In this document: piece after piece, positions 16,777 to 26,242 of the stretch
Numbering within the stretch: the first letter of the stretch is position 1
Layout of the letters: every line of letters begins with the position of its first letter
Origin: JAFGPS01 sp964628465
GTDB taxonomy: Bacteria > Planctomycetota > Phycisphaerae > Sedimentisphaerales > Anaerobacaceae
Direction of reading: 5' to 3'
NCBI GenBank assembly: GCA_964628465.1
Contig: CAZVOA010000014.1
Span: 1-64,000, forward strand
Length of the DNA stretch: 64,000 bases
Notes under the pieces: model-generated
Seen by the model: the letters and a program-made list of their open reading frames with translations, nothing else
Told to the model about the DNA's origin: nothing
Database searches by the model: none
Translations under genes and position numbers: made by a program

Positions 16777-17643
16777 TTATTTTTCACGAAGATTGTTCGG
16801 ATTGTAGCGAATCTTTGCGCTTTTGTATGTATGCGTCAAACTTCCTGCTGTCAAAGAATTTGATTGTTGTGGAGAAGTCTGTGCCGGTGGTTCAACTTTA
16901 CCGGAAAGAATCTCATCAGCACATGCAATCATTTCATCCATATACGAAGCGGGCAGAACGTCATTGTGTCCGGGGAAAAGCCGATCATACTGACCTTTAT
17001 ATTTGGCCTGGAGACGTTCCATACTTTTCTTATAAGTTTCCAGCGGCACATTCGAAATTTGCGCCCAAGTTTCTGTATTAGCCGTATCACCGCCGAATAA
17101 CACTTTATCCTGAGCATCCAGCAGGCAAATACTTCCCGGTGTATGGCCGCGTACTTCAATTACTTCCAGCTTTTTGCCGCCAAGATCAAATACGTATCCA
17201 TCCTTTATCGGAATGAGTTTGACATTTCCGCCGCTATATCCTTTGCATGATTCCAAATCCGCTTCGTGAACATATACTTCTCCGAATGCGTTATTACTGC
17301 CGGAATGGTCGGGATGAGCATGAGTATTAACGACAAGCAAAGGACGTGACGTAAGAGCTTTAATATCTTCTGGTGAAATAAATCCGGGATTGCCTGTATC
17401 GATAAGCAAAGCCTTTTCGTTGCCAACAACCAGGTACATGTTGATTCCCCCTGATTGGAATCGCATTGTTCCAGTTAATATTGCCTTACTCAAAACAGCC
17501 GGAGTTGTTGCAGCCGTACCACCCCCGCCGCGAACTTGCCCACCCCGCCCGCGTGCTGCTGGAGCATTCTGTCCAATTACAGTAACCACCAGAAAAAGAC
17601 AAACCAAAGCACAAGCCAATAATACTCTTCTTATCTTTAACAT
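16777..17643 (-). CDS. Secreted MBL-fold metallohydrolase
   Basis: A 288-residue metallo-beta-lactamase-fold protein with the zinc motif THAHPDHSG (107-115), GHTPGS, LFGGDTAN and LFPGHND. These are the usual ligands of the glyoxalase II/lactonase-like branch rather than a dedicated beta-lactamase. A signal peptide spans 1-25. A Gly/Arg-rich linker (ARGRGGQVRGGGG, 30-42) follows it. I chose ATG 17643 because it has a full AGGAGGT SD site; a frame open to 17706 adds 21 residues ahead of the signal peptide. Probably exported and co-transcribed with the GH51 gene; substrate unknown. Confidence 0.85.
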   Translation of the reverse strand: MLKIRRVLLACALVCLFLVVTVIGQNAPAARGRGGQVRGGGGTAATTPAVLSKAILTGTMRFQSGGINMYLVVGNEKALLIDTGNPGFISPEDIKALTSRPLLVVNTHAHPDHSGSNNAFGEVYVHEADLESCKGYSGGNVKLIPIKDGYVFDLGGKKLEVIEVRGHTPGSICLLDAQDKVLFGGDTANTETWAQISNVPLETYKKSMERLQAKYKGQYDRLFPGHNDVLPASYMDEMIACADEILSGKVEPPAQTSPQQSNSLTAGSLTHTYKSAKIRYNPNNLREK

Positions 17644-17803
17644 AATGCACCTCCTATAAATATTTGAACACATCAGCCCAGCTACGCCGCTGTGCGTATT
17701 TTCCACAATAATATACCGAATAGCGTTCGGAAACTCAAGGTTTCATTTTTTTAACGATTTTTTCGGAAACTTTTATGAAAGATGAACAGAAGTTGATATC
17801 GAA

Positions 17804-19255
17804 TCACCCATGAAAAGAAATATCCAGATTCTTTGCGGCAGCGGTTTCGTCGGGACGGCACACCGGAGTTGTTATCGGGGATTGTTTTATTTTTTCCGGC
17901 TCGGTTTTCGCGATTTCAGCAATTTCTATCATCGCATTAATAAATTCGTCTATAGTTTCCTTGCTTTCCGTTTCCGTCGGCTCAATCATTAATGCTTCTT
18001 TGACAATTGCAGGGAAATAAACTGTAGGTGGATGAAATCCTCTGTCGATAAGCGCTTTTGCCACATCTATCGCATGAACTCCATTTTGGAGCATTTCATC
18101 AGTCGGGCTGAAAACACATTCATGTTTGCATATTTTGTCATAGGCGGCTTTGTAATGTTTTTTCAACTTCGCGAGAATATAGTTGGCATTAAGTACGGCG
18201 TTTTCCGCTACTTTACCTAATCCTTCCTTGCCTAACATAAGAATATAGACATAAGCCCTGAGAATTATCGCGAAGTTACCATAAAACGGAGCTATATAAC
18301 CGATGGATTTCGGCCTGTTATACTCCAGAGCATAAGTTCCATCATCTCTTTTTACAACAACTGATACAGGCAGAAATTCTACGAGTTTTTCATTAACTCC
18401 TACGGGACCTGCGCCTGGTCCGCCGCCGCCATGAGGTGTCGCAAAGGTCTTATGCAGATTTATGTGAACTATATCGAATCCGAAGTCACCGGGACGAGCC
18501 TTGCCGACTATCGCATTTAAATTCGCGCCATCATAATAAGCCAGGCCATCAACGCTATGTATCAAGTCGCAGATTTCCTTGATATGCTGATTAAATAAAC
18601 CAAGCGTGTTGGGACAGGTAAGCATTAGTCCAGCTACTTCGTTATTTATTAATTTTTTTAACGCCTTTATGTCCATAATACCTTTGTCATCGCTCGGTAC
18701 TACAACGACTTTGTAGCCCGCTATCGCGGCGCTGGCTGGATTTGTACCATGAGCGCTATCGGGAACAAGCACGGTTGTTTTTTTATTACCTTTGTTTCTG
18801 TGATAAGCGGCCATTATCATAATGCCGGTAAGCTCACCGTGCGCACCTGCCATAGGCTGCAAAGTAAAACCTGCCATGCCTGTTATTTCGCGCAGGAAAA
18901 TATCCATATCATAAAGAACCTGAAGCGCCCCCTGTGTGAGCATGCCGCCCATACGCAATTGGGGAAGCAAAGGATGAAGATGCGCAAAACCGGGATAGGA
19001 TGCTATTCGCTCGCAAACTTTTGGATTATATTTCATCGTACACGAGCCAAGCGGATAAAAATTCGTATCGACTCCGAAATTCATGCGGGAAAGAGCGGTG
19101 AAATGCCTTACGACATCAAGCTCGCTCAATTCAGGTAATTCCGCGATATTTTTTCTAAGAAAGTCACTATTAATATTTATTGTTGTCGGGACGTCACTAT
19201 CATCTACCTGTACAGCCCTGCGTCCCTTCACTGATTTTTCAAACAAGAGCTTCAT
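17804..19255 (-). CDS. gcvPB: Glycine dehydrogenase (decarboxylating) subunit 2
   Basis: A 483-residue C-terminal half of the P protein, which decarboxylates glycine and passes the aminomethyl group to lipoyl-GcvH. The PLP lysine is K269 in INLHKTFATPHGGGGPGAGP. The start is ATG 19255, which shares ATGA with the stop of gcvPA (four-base overlap); an upstream in-frame start at 19321 would lie deep inside gcvPA and is rejected. Last gene of gcvT-H-PA-PB. The split P protein is the arrangement of many Gram-positives, Thermotogae and planctomycetes, unlike the fused proteobacterial GcvP. Confidence 0.96.
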   Translation of the reverse strand: MKLLFEKSVKGRRAVQVDDSDVPTTININSDFLRKNIAELPELSELDVVRHFTALSRMNFGVDTNFYPLGSCTMKYNPKVCERIASYPGFAHLHPLLPQLRMGGMLTQGALQVLYDMDIFLREITGMAGFTLQPMAGAHGELTGIMIMAAYHRNKGNKKTTVLVPDSAHGTNPASAAIAGYKVVVVPSDDKGIMDIKALKKLINNEVAGLMLTCPNTLGLFNQHIKEICDLIHSVDGLAYYDGANLNAIVGKARPGDFGFDIVHINLHKTFATPHGGGGPGAGPVGVNEKLVEFLPVSVVVKRDDGTYALEYNRPKSIGYIAPFYGNFAIILRAYVYILMLGKEGLGKVAENAVLNANYILAKLKKHYKAAYDKICKHECVFSPTDEMLQNGVHAIDVAKALIDRGFHPPTVYFPAIVKEALMIEPTETESKETIDEFINAMIEIAEIAKTEPEKIKQSPITTPVCRPDETAAAKNLDISFHG

Positions 19256-20583
19256 AAACAAGCCTCCAGCGATTCCGCCAACATTCCTATTTGCTGTTTT
19301 GTTCTTTTCTCTGTTACGCAAATTAATATGGATTTTTCCATATTTTTATAATACCTGCTCAAAGGAAAACCAGCGGCGAAACCTTTCTCTATTAATCTGG
19401 CGATAACGTCCGCGGCTTCACACGGCAAATCGAGAACAAACTCATTAAAAAACCATTTCTGTTTAAAGTGCGTTTTCACACCGGGTATAGCAGTGAGTTT
19501 ACGATAAGCATAACTCGCTTTGTCCGCACACAATTGAGCGGTTTCTTTTAAACCTTCCCTGCCAATAAGCGATAAATATACAAGAGCGGTCAATGCACAC
19601 AACGCCTCGTTCGAGCATATATTTGATGTCGCTTTGTCCCTGCGTATATGCTGTTCGCGTGCCTGAAGCGTAAGAACAAAACTTCTTCTGCCGAGCTTAT
19701 CTTTTGTCTGGCCGACAATTCTGCCCGGCATTTTGCGGATATATTCCATTTTTGTTGACATGAAACCAAGATACGGTCCGCCGAAACTCATTGGCATTCC
19801 AAGACTTTGTCCCTCGCCTGTCACTATATCGGCTCCCATAGCTCCGGGGGTTTTTAATATTCCAAGAGATACAGGGTAACAAGAGACAATCATAAGAGCG
19901 CCTTTTTTATGAGCGGCTTCGGCAATGTCACTGAAATCATCGACACAGCCGAAAAAGTTGGGATTTTGAAGAATCACAGCGGCCGTATCGTTATCGAGCT
20001 TTTTATAAATTTCATCTCGATTGGCCTGGCCGTCAACACAATTGACCTGCTCAAGATGAATGCTTAAATTCTTTGTATAAGAATCAATCATAACACGGTA
20101 AATAGGGTTGACACTGTCATCGATAATTACTTTGTTACGTCCCGTTACACGCAGTGCCATCATTACCGCTTCGTAAATCGCTGTGCCGCCATCGTACAGT
20201 GACGCATTCGCCGCATCCATTTCAGTCAGGCGGCAAATCGCGGACTGGTATTCATAGATGGCCTGTAATGTCCCCTGTGAAAGTTCAGGCTGGTATGGAG
20301 TGTATGCGGTATAAAACTCACTGCGAGAAATAATCGCGTAAACCGCGGAGGGAATAAAGTGGTCATAGAAACCGCCTCCAAGAAAGCAGGTAAGATCAAT
20401 GTAATTTTTACCAGCTATTTCCGCCAGCGTATTCCTGACCTGATGCTCGGTCAAACCTTTGGGGAGATTCAACTCGCCCGCCTTCAGGTCCTGCGGTATG
20501 TCACTGAACAGCTTGTCCATAGTCAGGCCTATTTCAGCGAGCATATCTCTTTGTTGTTCTTTTGTATTTGATATAAACGGCAT
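19252..20583 (-). CDS. gcvPA: Glycine dehydrogenase (decarboxylating) subunit 1
   Basis: A 443-residue N-terminal half of the P protein. It begins MPFISNTKEQQRDML and contains the family stretches CFLGGGFYDHFIPSAV, YTPYQPELSQGTLQAIYEYQ and EGQSLGMPMSFGGPYLGFM. It partners GcvPB in a heterotetramer; this half carries no PLP lysine. It overlaps gcvPB by four bases and follows gcvH after 48 bases. Length is normal. Confidence 0.96.
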   Translation of the reverse strand: MPFISNTKEQQRDMLAEIGLTMDKLFSDIPQDLKAGELNLPKGLTEHQVRNTLAEIAGKNYIDLTCFLGGGFYDHFIPSAVYAIISRSEFYTAYTPYQPELSQGTLQAIYEYQSAICRLTEMDAANASLYDGGTAIYEAVMMALRVTGRNKVIIDDSVNPIYRVMIDSYTKNLSIHLEQVNCVDGQANRDEIYKKLDNDTAAVILQNPNFFGCVDDFSDIAEAAHKKGALMIVSCYPVSLGILKTPGAMGADIVTGEGQSLGMPMSFGGPYLGFMSTKMEYIRKMPGRIVGQTKDKLGRRSFVLTLQAREQHIRRDKATSNICSNEALCALTALVYLSLIGREGLKETAQLCADKASYAYRKLTAIPGVKTHFKQKWFFNEFVLDLPCEAADVIARLIEKGFAAGFPLSRYYKNMEKSILICVTEKRTKQQIGMLAESLEACL

Positions 20584-20631
20584 TTTGAATAAAACCTTAA
20601 CTGAATTTTTTCTTTTTCACAAACATGACTC

Positions 20632-21012
20632 TTATGACTCTTTCAGGTATGTTTCATATTGCCTGGAGTTCATAAGATTATTGATTGAACTTTTATCTGT
20701 TATTTTTATTTTGCATATCCATCCGGCGTTATAACAGTCTTCATTTATTTTTTCAGGAGCGGATTCCAATTCCTTATTTATTTTCGTGATTTTGCCGGTC
20801 ACTGGTGAATAAACGTCACTCGCGGCTTTCGAGCTTTCAACTACTCCAAGCTCACCTTTTTGCTCAACTACTTTATCCATCATCGGCAGTTCGATAAATG
20901 TGATTTCCCCTAATAATTCCTGTGCGTGGTATGTGATGCCGATAGTCGCAATGTCACCTTCAATTTTCGCCCATTCATGATCTTTTGTATAATACAAGCC
21001 GTCAATAACCAT
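20632..21012 (-). CDS. gcvH: Glycine cleavage system H protein
   Basis: A 126-residue lipoyl carrier. The lipoylated lysine is K62 in GVVESSKAASDVYSP. The N-terminal YYTKDHEWAKIEGD and the C-terminal ...NAGWICKIKI are as in the family. It shuttles the aminomethyl group between the P and T proteins. It lies 16 bases downstream of gcvT. An SD-like AGAAATGG region precedes the ATG (upstream bases aaaatggagaa). Confidence 0.97.
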   Translation of the reverse strand: MVIDGLYYTKDHEWAKIEGDIATIGITYHAQELLGEITFIELPMMDKVVEQKGELGVVESSKAASDVYSPVTGKITKINKELESAPEKINEDCYNAGWICKIKITDKSSINNLMNSRQYETYLKES

Positions 21013-21028
21013 TTCATTTCTCCATTTT

Positions 21029-22315
21029 TTAAAACTTTTCGAATCGCGTTATAATTGTGCCGGAAATGTCACTATCAAGTTTTTGATTCTTTTCTACTTT
21101 GCTTTTCTTGCCTTTTTCCGCCTGCATTTTACTTCTTGCGGTATAATATAATCCTATTTGCCTGTTCTCTTCAGCTAAATCTTTTAAAATATACGCTAAT
21201 GCAATCTGTTTTTCGTCAACTTTTGCGCAGCTAAGTACCCAGCCAATACAAATTCCATTCTCATCCAAAACACCGTCATGCTGTCTGACCGGGCGAATTC
21301 CTGACTGGCCGGGAAATTCAATTCTGACAACCTGCATATTATAATTCAGAGATTTTTTTTGCATCACGGCCTGACCGATAAAAAAGTCTTTTTCCAATTT
21401 CACCGCCCAGCCGTACCCAGCCTCAAACGGATTTATATTAAATTCTCCGTCCAGTTCGTGTCCATAGAGCGGCAGACCAGCTTCGATTCGCAGGCTGTCG
21501 CGAGCGCCAAGTCCGCACGGAATTATATTCAAAGGTTCGCCCTTTTCCAGTAACAACGCCCAAAGTTCAGCCGCTTTTAAAGGATGAACAAATAATTCAT
21601 AACAAATCTCTGAACCAGCGTAACCGGTTCGCACTATGATACAATTGATACCAGACAATTCTGTTTCTACCAGATTAAACGACTTCATTTCCAGAAATTT
21701 TTGTTTATCTTCCTGCTCTTCTATCATTGACAATAATAATTCTTTCGATGCAGGCCCCTGCAAAGCAATATCTACTCTGCAATCCTCGCCGCTCTCAATC
21801 AACATATCACGAATTACAGGTTTATTCTGTAATTTTAGTGCGGGTTTTTGAATATCAATAATTGCTTTATCGTTTTGCAGCGTTTTTAGCCATGCTTGAA
21901 TTTTGGTTTTATTAGCGGCGTTTACTACGACCATGAAGTTATTCTCTTTTCGCCGATATACGATAATATCATCAAGCACAAAACCAGCCGCGTCAAGAAC
22001 ATAACTATATTTTGCGCTGCCGATTTTCAGTGTTTTTATATTATTTGTGGTAATTGCGTCCAGAAAATCCTGCGCGTGTTCGCCGGCAAATTCGAGAACT
22101 CCCATATGTGTACAGTCGAATAGCCCAGCGGATTCACGAACGGCTTTATGTTCGGCACTGATGGAAGAAAACCATAGAGGCATTAAATAACCTGCGAAAT
22201 CGGCCATGCGGCTCTTGTCTATGCGCATTAAATGCTGCTCAAAGAGAACCGTTCCTGATGGTGTTTTAGCATTTTCCTGAAAAACAAATCGTCCTGAAAC
22301 TCCATTTTCTACCAA
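21029..22315 (-). CDS. gcvT: Aminomethyltransferase (T protein), TTG start
   Basis: A 428-residue GcvT, which takes the aminomethyl group from GcvH and makes methylene-tetrahydrofolate and ammonia. Recognisable segments are DFAGYLMPLWF, AGLFDCTHMG, VDIALQGPAS, RTGYAGSEICYELFV, GLGARDSLRIEAGLPLYGHEL and NPFEAGYGWAVKL. I accept TTG 22315 as start because AAGGAG lies seven bases upstream, and the next in-frame ATG (residue 30) would remove conserved N-terminal sequence. About 50 C-terminal residues (...SKMQAEKGKKSKVEKNQK...) extend beyond the usual family length and are Lys-rich. First gene of the operon. Confidence 0.94.
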   Translation of the reverse strand: MVENGVSGRFVFQENAKTPSGTVLFEQHLMRIDKSRMADFAGYLMPLWFSSISAEHKAVRESAGLFDCTHMGVLEFAGEHAQDFLDAITTNNIKTLKIGSAKYSYVLDAAGFVLDDIIVYRRKENNFMVVVNAANKTKIQAWLKTLQNDKAIIDIQKPALKLQNKPVIRDMLIESGEDCRVDIALQGPASKELLLSMIEEQEDKQKFLEMKSFNLVETELSGINCIIVRTGYAGSEICYELFVHPLKAAELWALLLEKGEPLNIIPCGLGARDSLRIEAGLPLYGHELDGEFNINPFEAGYGWAVKLEKDFFIGQAVMQKKSLNYNMQVVRIEFPGQSGIRPVRQHDGVLDENGICIGWVLSCAKVDEKQIALAYILKDLAEENRQIGLYYTARSKMQAEKGKKSKVEKNQKLDSDISGTIITRFEKF

Positions 22316-22550
22316 TTCAAATCTCCTTCATGGTAATGAATTAAACAATGTTTGAATACAGAATATATTACAAAGAAAAAAGGACGTGGCAACAAAAATC
22401 GTCAAATAGTTATAAAAATTCTTCTTCGTGTGTTTACATATTTTTACTGGGCTACTGAACCTTTGCGGATATTTGAAAAGACATGTATTATTAAGGTAAC
22501 TCTTGAATGAATAATGTTTTATGTTTGAAAAGGTTCAGTTATTTTGATTT
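22316..22550. other. Spacer with inverted repeat, no gene
   Basis: Between the pseudopilin stop and the gcvT start I see an inverted repeat, ACTGAACCTTT (22454-22464) and AAAGGTTCAGT (22529-22539), separated by 64 bases, and no reading frame. I searched for a glycine riboswitch in the gcvT leader side and found no convincing aptamer. Confidence 0.45.
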
Positions 22551-22988
22551 TTAGAACATGGCATTTTCGGCGGAATCGTCTGCCTGAAAAATCCCGCTAT
22601 AAGTATCGAGTCTCCAGCCGTCGGTATTCGCACCGGCAGCGGCTCCGTCTATCCTGACTGTATTTTTATTATTATTAGGATTTTTAGGAATTTTATTAAG
22701 ATATGGGCCGTAATCAGAGCCTTCTGAACCATTTCGATCTGTTTGAGAAGTCATTCTTTGCTCAAAATCTGCCGATGCTTCCCCGCTCAGAGCAGGTAAC
22801 TGGTCATTATGCTGGGATCTATATACCTCGATTTGTGTTCGGACTTTTTGGAGATCAGTTTGGAGTGCCGAATCGCGAGCTTTTTGGCCCGCGTCAGAAA
22901 ACATCGGAACAACAACCGCCGCCATTATGCCAAGCACGGATATTACTATCATCAATTCAACTAATGTAAAGCCGCTTTTTTTAAGCAT
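22551..22988 (-). CDS. Type II secretion/type IV-like pseudopilin
   Basis: A 145-residue class III prepilin. The short leader MLKKSG is followed by FTLVELMIVISVLGIMAAVVVP: cleavage and N-methylation at G|F and the Glu five residues into the mature chain are all present. The C-terminal part (GPYLNKIPKNPNN, DGWRLDTYSGIFQAD) fits a GspG-like globular domain. ATG 22988 is preferred over a TTG at 23006 because it gives a normal leader length. It is a lone gene with no secretion machinery nearby, as is usual for planctomycetes, which encode many scattered pseudopilins. Confidence 0.88.
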   Translation of the reverse strand: MLKKSGFTLVELMIVISVLGIMAAVVVPMFSDAGQKARDSALQTDLQKVRTQIEVYRSQHNDQLPALSGEASADFEQRMTSQTDRNGSEGSDYGPYLNKIPKNPNNNKNTVRIDGAAAGANTDGWRLDTYSGIFQADDSAENAMF

Positions 22989-23461
22989 TGATATTAATCC
23001 TGACAAATATTGAAATTCATATCGTATTGGGATTATCCAAATGATTCTTCTCCCCTATATATAATATCGCAAATAAATGTCCTATTACCAAATTCCTTAC
23101 TTTTTTCTAAGGGATTAGGTTGAAAATATGATTGCCATTTTGTTTTTGAGGTCTTGTTATTTATACTTTAAATAGGTAAATATATTTTTACCTCAATTCG
23201 TAAGCCAAAATCGGAACTAACACTTTGATTAAAAAACTACTTCAAAAAAGAATTGCTCCTAAAAAAACTAAATATGATAACTAAATATTTCTTATTACTG
23301 AAATATTTCTTATTATCTAAATAAGGTGATTATATTTATTGATTAGATTATTTACAAAAAACTTCTGATCTTCTAAATTCGAGATATAACTTAACAACCC
23401 TTCAAAAAATAAGTTTTGCTTCGCTTTGGATTATTTTTGCTTTCAGAGGTATAAAATAGTA
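22989..23461. other. Gene-free region with an 18-bp tandem repeat
   Basis: I see no gene in about 470 AT-rich bases. An 18-base unit is tandemly repeated twice (AAATATTTCTTATTACTG at 23283-23300, then AAATATTTCTTATTATCT at 23301-23318). The region divides the divergent pseudopilin and coiled-coil genes and must hold both promoters. I could not pick one with confidence. Confidence 0.5.
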
Positions 23462-24601
23462 ATGATTTCCGGCATTTTTATTAAAAAACTTATTCTCACA
23501 ATACACTTTATACCTAATCGCCAATGGTCTGAATTCGAGATATTAGCTTTATCTATGACGGTTTTGCTTTTGCTGGTATGGCTTACGAAAATACAGCGAA
23601 GCAAAAAGGTCCGAAGAAATTATCAGAATCAGTTTCTGGAAAATACACCTGCCATGGGAATGAGATGGGGTGTCCATCATAAAAACCCTCATATTGGCAA
23701 TGATTTGGAAAAAGACCAATTGGCTACTGTCCAAAAACAACAAAATATGGAAACAATGGAACCTGAGGAAAAGCCGCAAAAAAAATTCAGATTCCAGTCT
23801 CATACCAATATATACAAACAAAACAGTATAAATTCTGAGTATCAAATTTCCAGGTTAATGTCTGATATCCAGGAAATGCAATGTGAGCGGACTAAATCGA
23901 CAAATAATGACTCAGATATTGACGAAATGAAAGCTGAGCATAAACAGCTTCAGGAAGAAATCAAAAAGCTGCAAAGTGAAATCGTCGCACACAAACAGGC
24001 CAGGGAAATTTTCGAACAGCAGATTTACAAGCTTACGGCTGATAACGAAAAATTGAAAGATGTTTTCGAAAAATATGAACAAGCCCAATCGCAAAATAAT
24101 AAGAACTTTGAAACAATAGAAAAACTCCAGGAAAAAATTGATCAACTCCAAAATGAAATTGTCATACATAAACAAGCGAAGGAAATTTTCGAACAGCAGG
24201 TTTCAGAATTAACGGCTGATAATGAAAAATTACACTATGAGCTTACTGAATCGGCAAAAAACGAATCAAAAATTGAAGAGATGACAATTAAATTGAAACA
24301 GATTCAGAAAGAATATTTCCTGGCCGAGCAAATATCAGAGCCTCAAATCGTCACTGAACCGACTATCGAAAAACCCGTTAGTGGAAAAACTGTGATTAAT
24401 ATAAAACAACATCGTATAGTAAATGGAGTCAGACAAAAGCTCTGCAAAAAATGTAATGAATGGAAACCTGAAAACGAGTTCCATAAAAATGCATCAAGCA
24501 AAGACAACCTTGCCGCAGACTGCAAGGTATGTAAAAACAACGCCGCTAAAGAACGCCGTAACAAATTAAAACAGCTCAAAAATGATTTTAACATTACATG
24601 A
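23462..24601 (+). CDS. Membrane-anchored coiled-coil protein with zinc-finger tail
   Basis: A 379-residue protein of unknown role. One transmembrane helix (residues ~24-42, ending LLLLVWLTK) is followed by a long coiled coil. Two coiled-coil units repeat at sequence level: EIVAHKQAREIFEQQIYKL and EIVIHKQAKEIFEQQVSEL, each followed by TADNEKL. The C terminus has a four-Cys zinc-binding module, LCKKCNEWKPENEFHKN with DCKVCKNNAAKERR, like the small domain found beside HNH nucleases, but there is no nuclease core. ATG 23462 is chosen over a TTG at 23426; an AGAGG lies 12-13 bases upstream. It could tether nucleic acid or protein at the membrane; that is inference. Confidence 0.65.
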   Translation: MISGIFIKKLILTIHFIPNRQWSEFEILALSMTVLLLLVWLTKIQRSKKVRRNYQNQFLENTPAMGMRWGVHHKNPHIGNDLEKDQLATVQKQQNMETMEPEEKPQKKFRFQSHTNIYKQNSINSEYQISRLMSDIQEMQCERTKSTNNDSDIDEMKAEHKQLQEEIKKLQSEIVAHKQAREIFEQQIYKLTADNEKLKDVFEKYEQAQSQNNKNFETIEKLQEKIDQLQNEIVIHKQAKEIFEQQVSELTADNEKLHYELTESAKNESKIEEMTIKLKQIQKEYFLAEQISEPQIVTEPTIEKPVSGKTVINIKQHRIVNGVRQKLCKKCNEWKPENEFHKNASSKDNLAADCKVCKNNAAKERRNKLKQLKNDFNIT

Positions 24602-24810
24602 AATCCGCATAGCTCAATCCAAGATGAGATTTGATTGAGAACAAATGGAGAAAGCTTCTCTCGAAAAATATCTAAGTTATTAATATAAACATCTAATGCT
24701 AACCAATCACCGCCATCAAAGTCAGTAAAATAAATATCTGCAAGTGTAGAACTTGACCAAAAACAAAGAATTAAAGTTGAGAACAATGCGGTTGCTGATT
24801 GCTTTTTCAT
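24602..24810 (-). pseudogene. Signal-peptide-bearing 5' gene remnant
   Basis: An ATG at 24810 with AAGG eight bases upstream opens MKKQSATALFSTLILCFWSSSTLADIYF, a credible signal peptide, followed by about 45 residues (DFDGGDWLALDVYINNLDIF...). The frame then continues antisense into the coiled-coil gene to 24343 with no family-like sequence. I read this as the 5' remnant of a secreted-protein gene, cut off downstream. A short functional secreted protein cannot be excluded. Confidence 0.35.
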
Positions 24811-24827
24811 CTCAAAACCTTCATGTT

Positions 24828-25775
24828 CTATAATCCCCGCAAATACTCCGGACGCAGCATTGAGGAATCACCTCCGTCCAACACACATTGTATTTCCCTT
24901 AACATCCGCTCTTTGTCCGCGGATAATGCCCCTCGTACGGAAAGATAGTTGGATGCGTGCATTGAACTGAAAAAACAATTGGTGAAATTTGAGTTTTCAA
25001 TTATTCCTTTCAATTCTGTCAGAAACTCAAATGGAGTGAGTTCTTTAAATTCTCCTCTTTGTGCCTGCTCATATAGAGGTGTCCCAGGAATCAGCGTTAC
25101 TGTAAGAGCGCCAACATATTCGGGATCGATTTCGGTGAGAATTCTCGCGGTCTCAAGAACATGTCTGCGGCTTCCGTCAACTCCGCCGAGACCAAGTAAG
25201 ACGGTTAATGAAAGTATTATGCCGGCTTCCTTAGCCTTTCTTCCCGCCTCTACCATTTCATTGTGGCTCGCTCCCTTGTCAATTTTTTCAAGCACATTGT
25301 CATCGCCGCTTTCAATGCCAATATAAAAAATGCTCACCTTAAGTCGTTTCAATTCCTTAAGCTCTTCCAGGCTTCTTCGCAGAATATCTCGCGGCGTAGC
25401 GTAAATTCCAATTCTTTCAATATCAGGGAATTTCCTGTTTAAATGTTCCAATATATCAATAAGTTTGGGATAGGGATAAACAAGCGCATCACCATCCTGC
25501 AGAAAAATTCGCCTGCCATCCCAGTACTGAGCAATCATATAAACAATCTGATCTATGTTCGCCAGGACAATGCCCTGCTCCAAAAAAAGAAATAAAGCAT
25601 CAATTTCCGCTTTAACTTCTTCATGGTCCCTTATCTGAAGCTGTTTACCATAGTAGCTGCAAAATGTACATTTATTATTTGAGCAGCCAGCGGTCAGCGG
25701 CAGAAAATAACTGTTCTGTTCACTCGGCGGGCGACAAATATCAGGTCTTCGAAACTCTTTCATATATTCTTTCAT
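24828..25775 (-). CDS. Radical SAM protein
   Basis: A 315-residue radical SAM protein of the COG1032-like group. The cluster motif is spaced CSNNKCTFC (CX4CX2C), as seen in a subset of this family that begins with 'PLTLGCSHNRCTFC'-type sequence. YFLPLTAGCS, RIGIYATPRDIL, FYIGIESGDDNVLEKIDKG and LLGLGGVDGSRRH are the usual beta-strand and Gly-rich segments. Substrate unknown. A second Met at residue 5 could be the start. It is a single gene; a possible gene remnant lies immediately downstream. Confidence 0.85.
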   Translation of the reverse strand: MKEYMKEFRRPDICRPPSEQNSYFLPLTAGCSNNKCTFCSYYGKQLQIRDHEEVKAEIDALFLFLEQGIVLANIDQIVYMIAQYWDGRRIFLQDGDALVYPYPKLIDILEHLNRKFPDIERIGIYATPRDILRRSLEELKELKRLKVSIFYIGIESGDDNVLEKIDKGASHNEMVEAGRKAKEAGIILSLTVLLGLGGVDGSRRHVLETARILTEIDPEYVGALTVTLIPGTPLYEQAQRGEFKELTPFEFLTELKGIIENSNFTNCFFSSMHASNYLSVRGALSADKERMLREIQCVLDGGDSSMLRPEYLRGL

Positions 25776-25908
25776 CAGTAAAAAAGGTTTGAAAAATTAT
25801 CTCATATAATACGTTATAATTCAATAAGTGACGTCTTAAAGAAGATTTAGCTTTTGCGGTTTTGAAATATTTTTTTAGGAATTTATCCTTGAATTATGCC
25901 GAAATTTA

Positions 25909-25974
25909 AGTTACTATATATTGTTTTAAGTAACATATGTTACTTAATATATATTTTAGTAACATTGTAACTAT
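25909..25974. promoter_or_regulatory. Operator cluster with 22-bp perfect palindrome
   Basis: A perfect 22-base palindrome fills 25926-25947 (core AAGTAACATATGTTACTT). Further GTTAC/GTAAC half-sites flank it: AAGTTACT at 25908-25915 and TAGTAACATTGTAACTA at 25957-25973. The cluster ends about 12 bases before the HTH gene at 25985, the place expected for autorepression of a toxin-antitoxin operon by its DNA-binding member. Confidence 0.75.
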
Positions 25975-25984
25975 AGGTGAATAA

Positions 25985-26242
25985 ATGGTTAATGAAAAGT
26001 ATATTACAATTCCTGAATTGGCTAAGCTAATAGGATTAAGCCGTATTGAGGTTTACAGAAAAGTCCGAAAAGGCCAAATACAAGCTGAAAAAATCGGAAA
26101 TATGTATGTTATAACTGATAGTGAAGTGGCTAATATTCTTGGTGAAAAAACAAGCGATAAGGATAAAAACCGAATAGAGAAGGCTGTTAAAAAGACTGTT
26201 AAAGATTATGGCGAAGTATTGAGAAAGTTAGGTAAAGAATGA
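25985..26242 (+). CDS. Excisionase-like HTH protein, probable antitoxin
   Basis: An 85-residue protein with an N-terminal MerR/excisionase-like helix-turn-helix (YITIPELAKLIGLSRIEVYRK, VRKGQIQAEKIGNMYVITDSEV) and a charged C-terminal helix (KNRIEKAVKKTVKDYGEVLRKLGKE) suited to gripping a toxin. It starts just after the palindromic operator. Its stop shares ATGA with the Doc gene start, so the two are translationally coupled. By position it is the antitoxin and autorepressor. Phd is the usual Doc partner; here an HTH protein replaces it. Confidence 0.82.
   Translation: MVNEKYITIPELAKLIGLSRIEVYRKVRKGQIQAEKIGNMYVITDSEVANILGEKTSDKDKNRIEKAVKKTVKDYGEVLRKLGKE

Noticed and set aside
22316..22550. 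Glycine riboswitch upstream of gcvT
   Set aside because: I found only one 11-bp inverted repeat and none of the tandem aptamer core.
24343..24601. Extension of the signal-peptide frame antisense to the coiled-coil gene
   Set aside because: The sequence there is the complement of a well-supported coiled-coil and zinc-finger gene, with no family-like features of its own.
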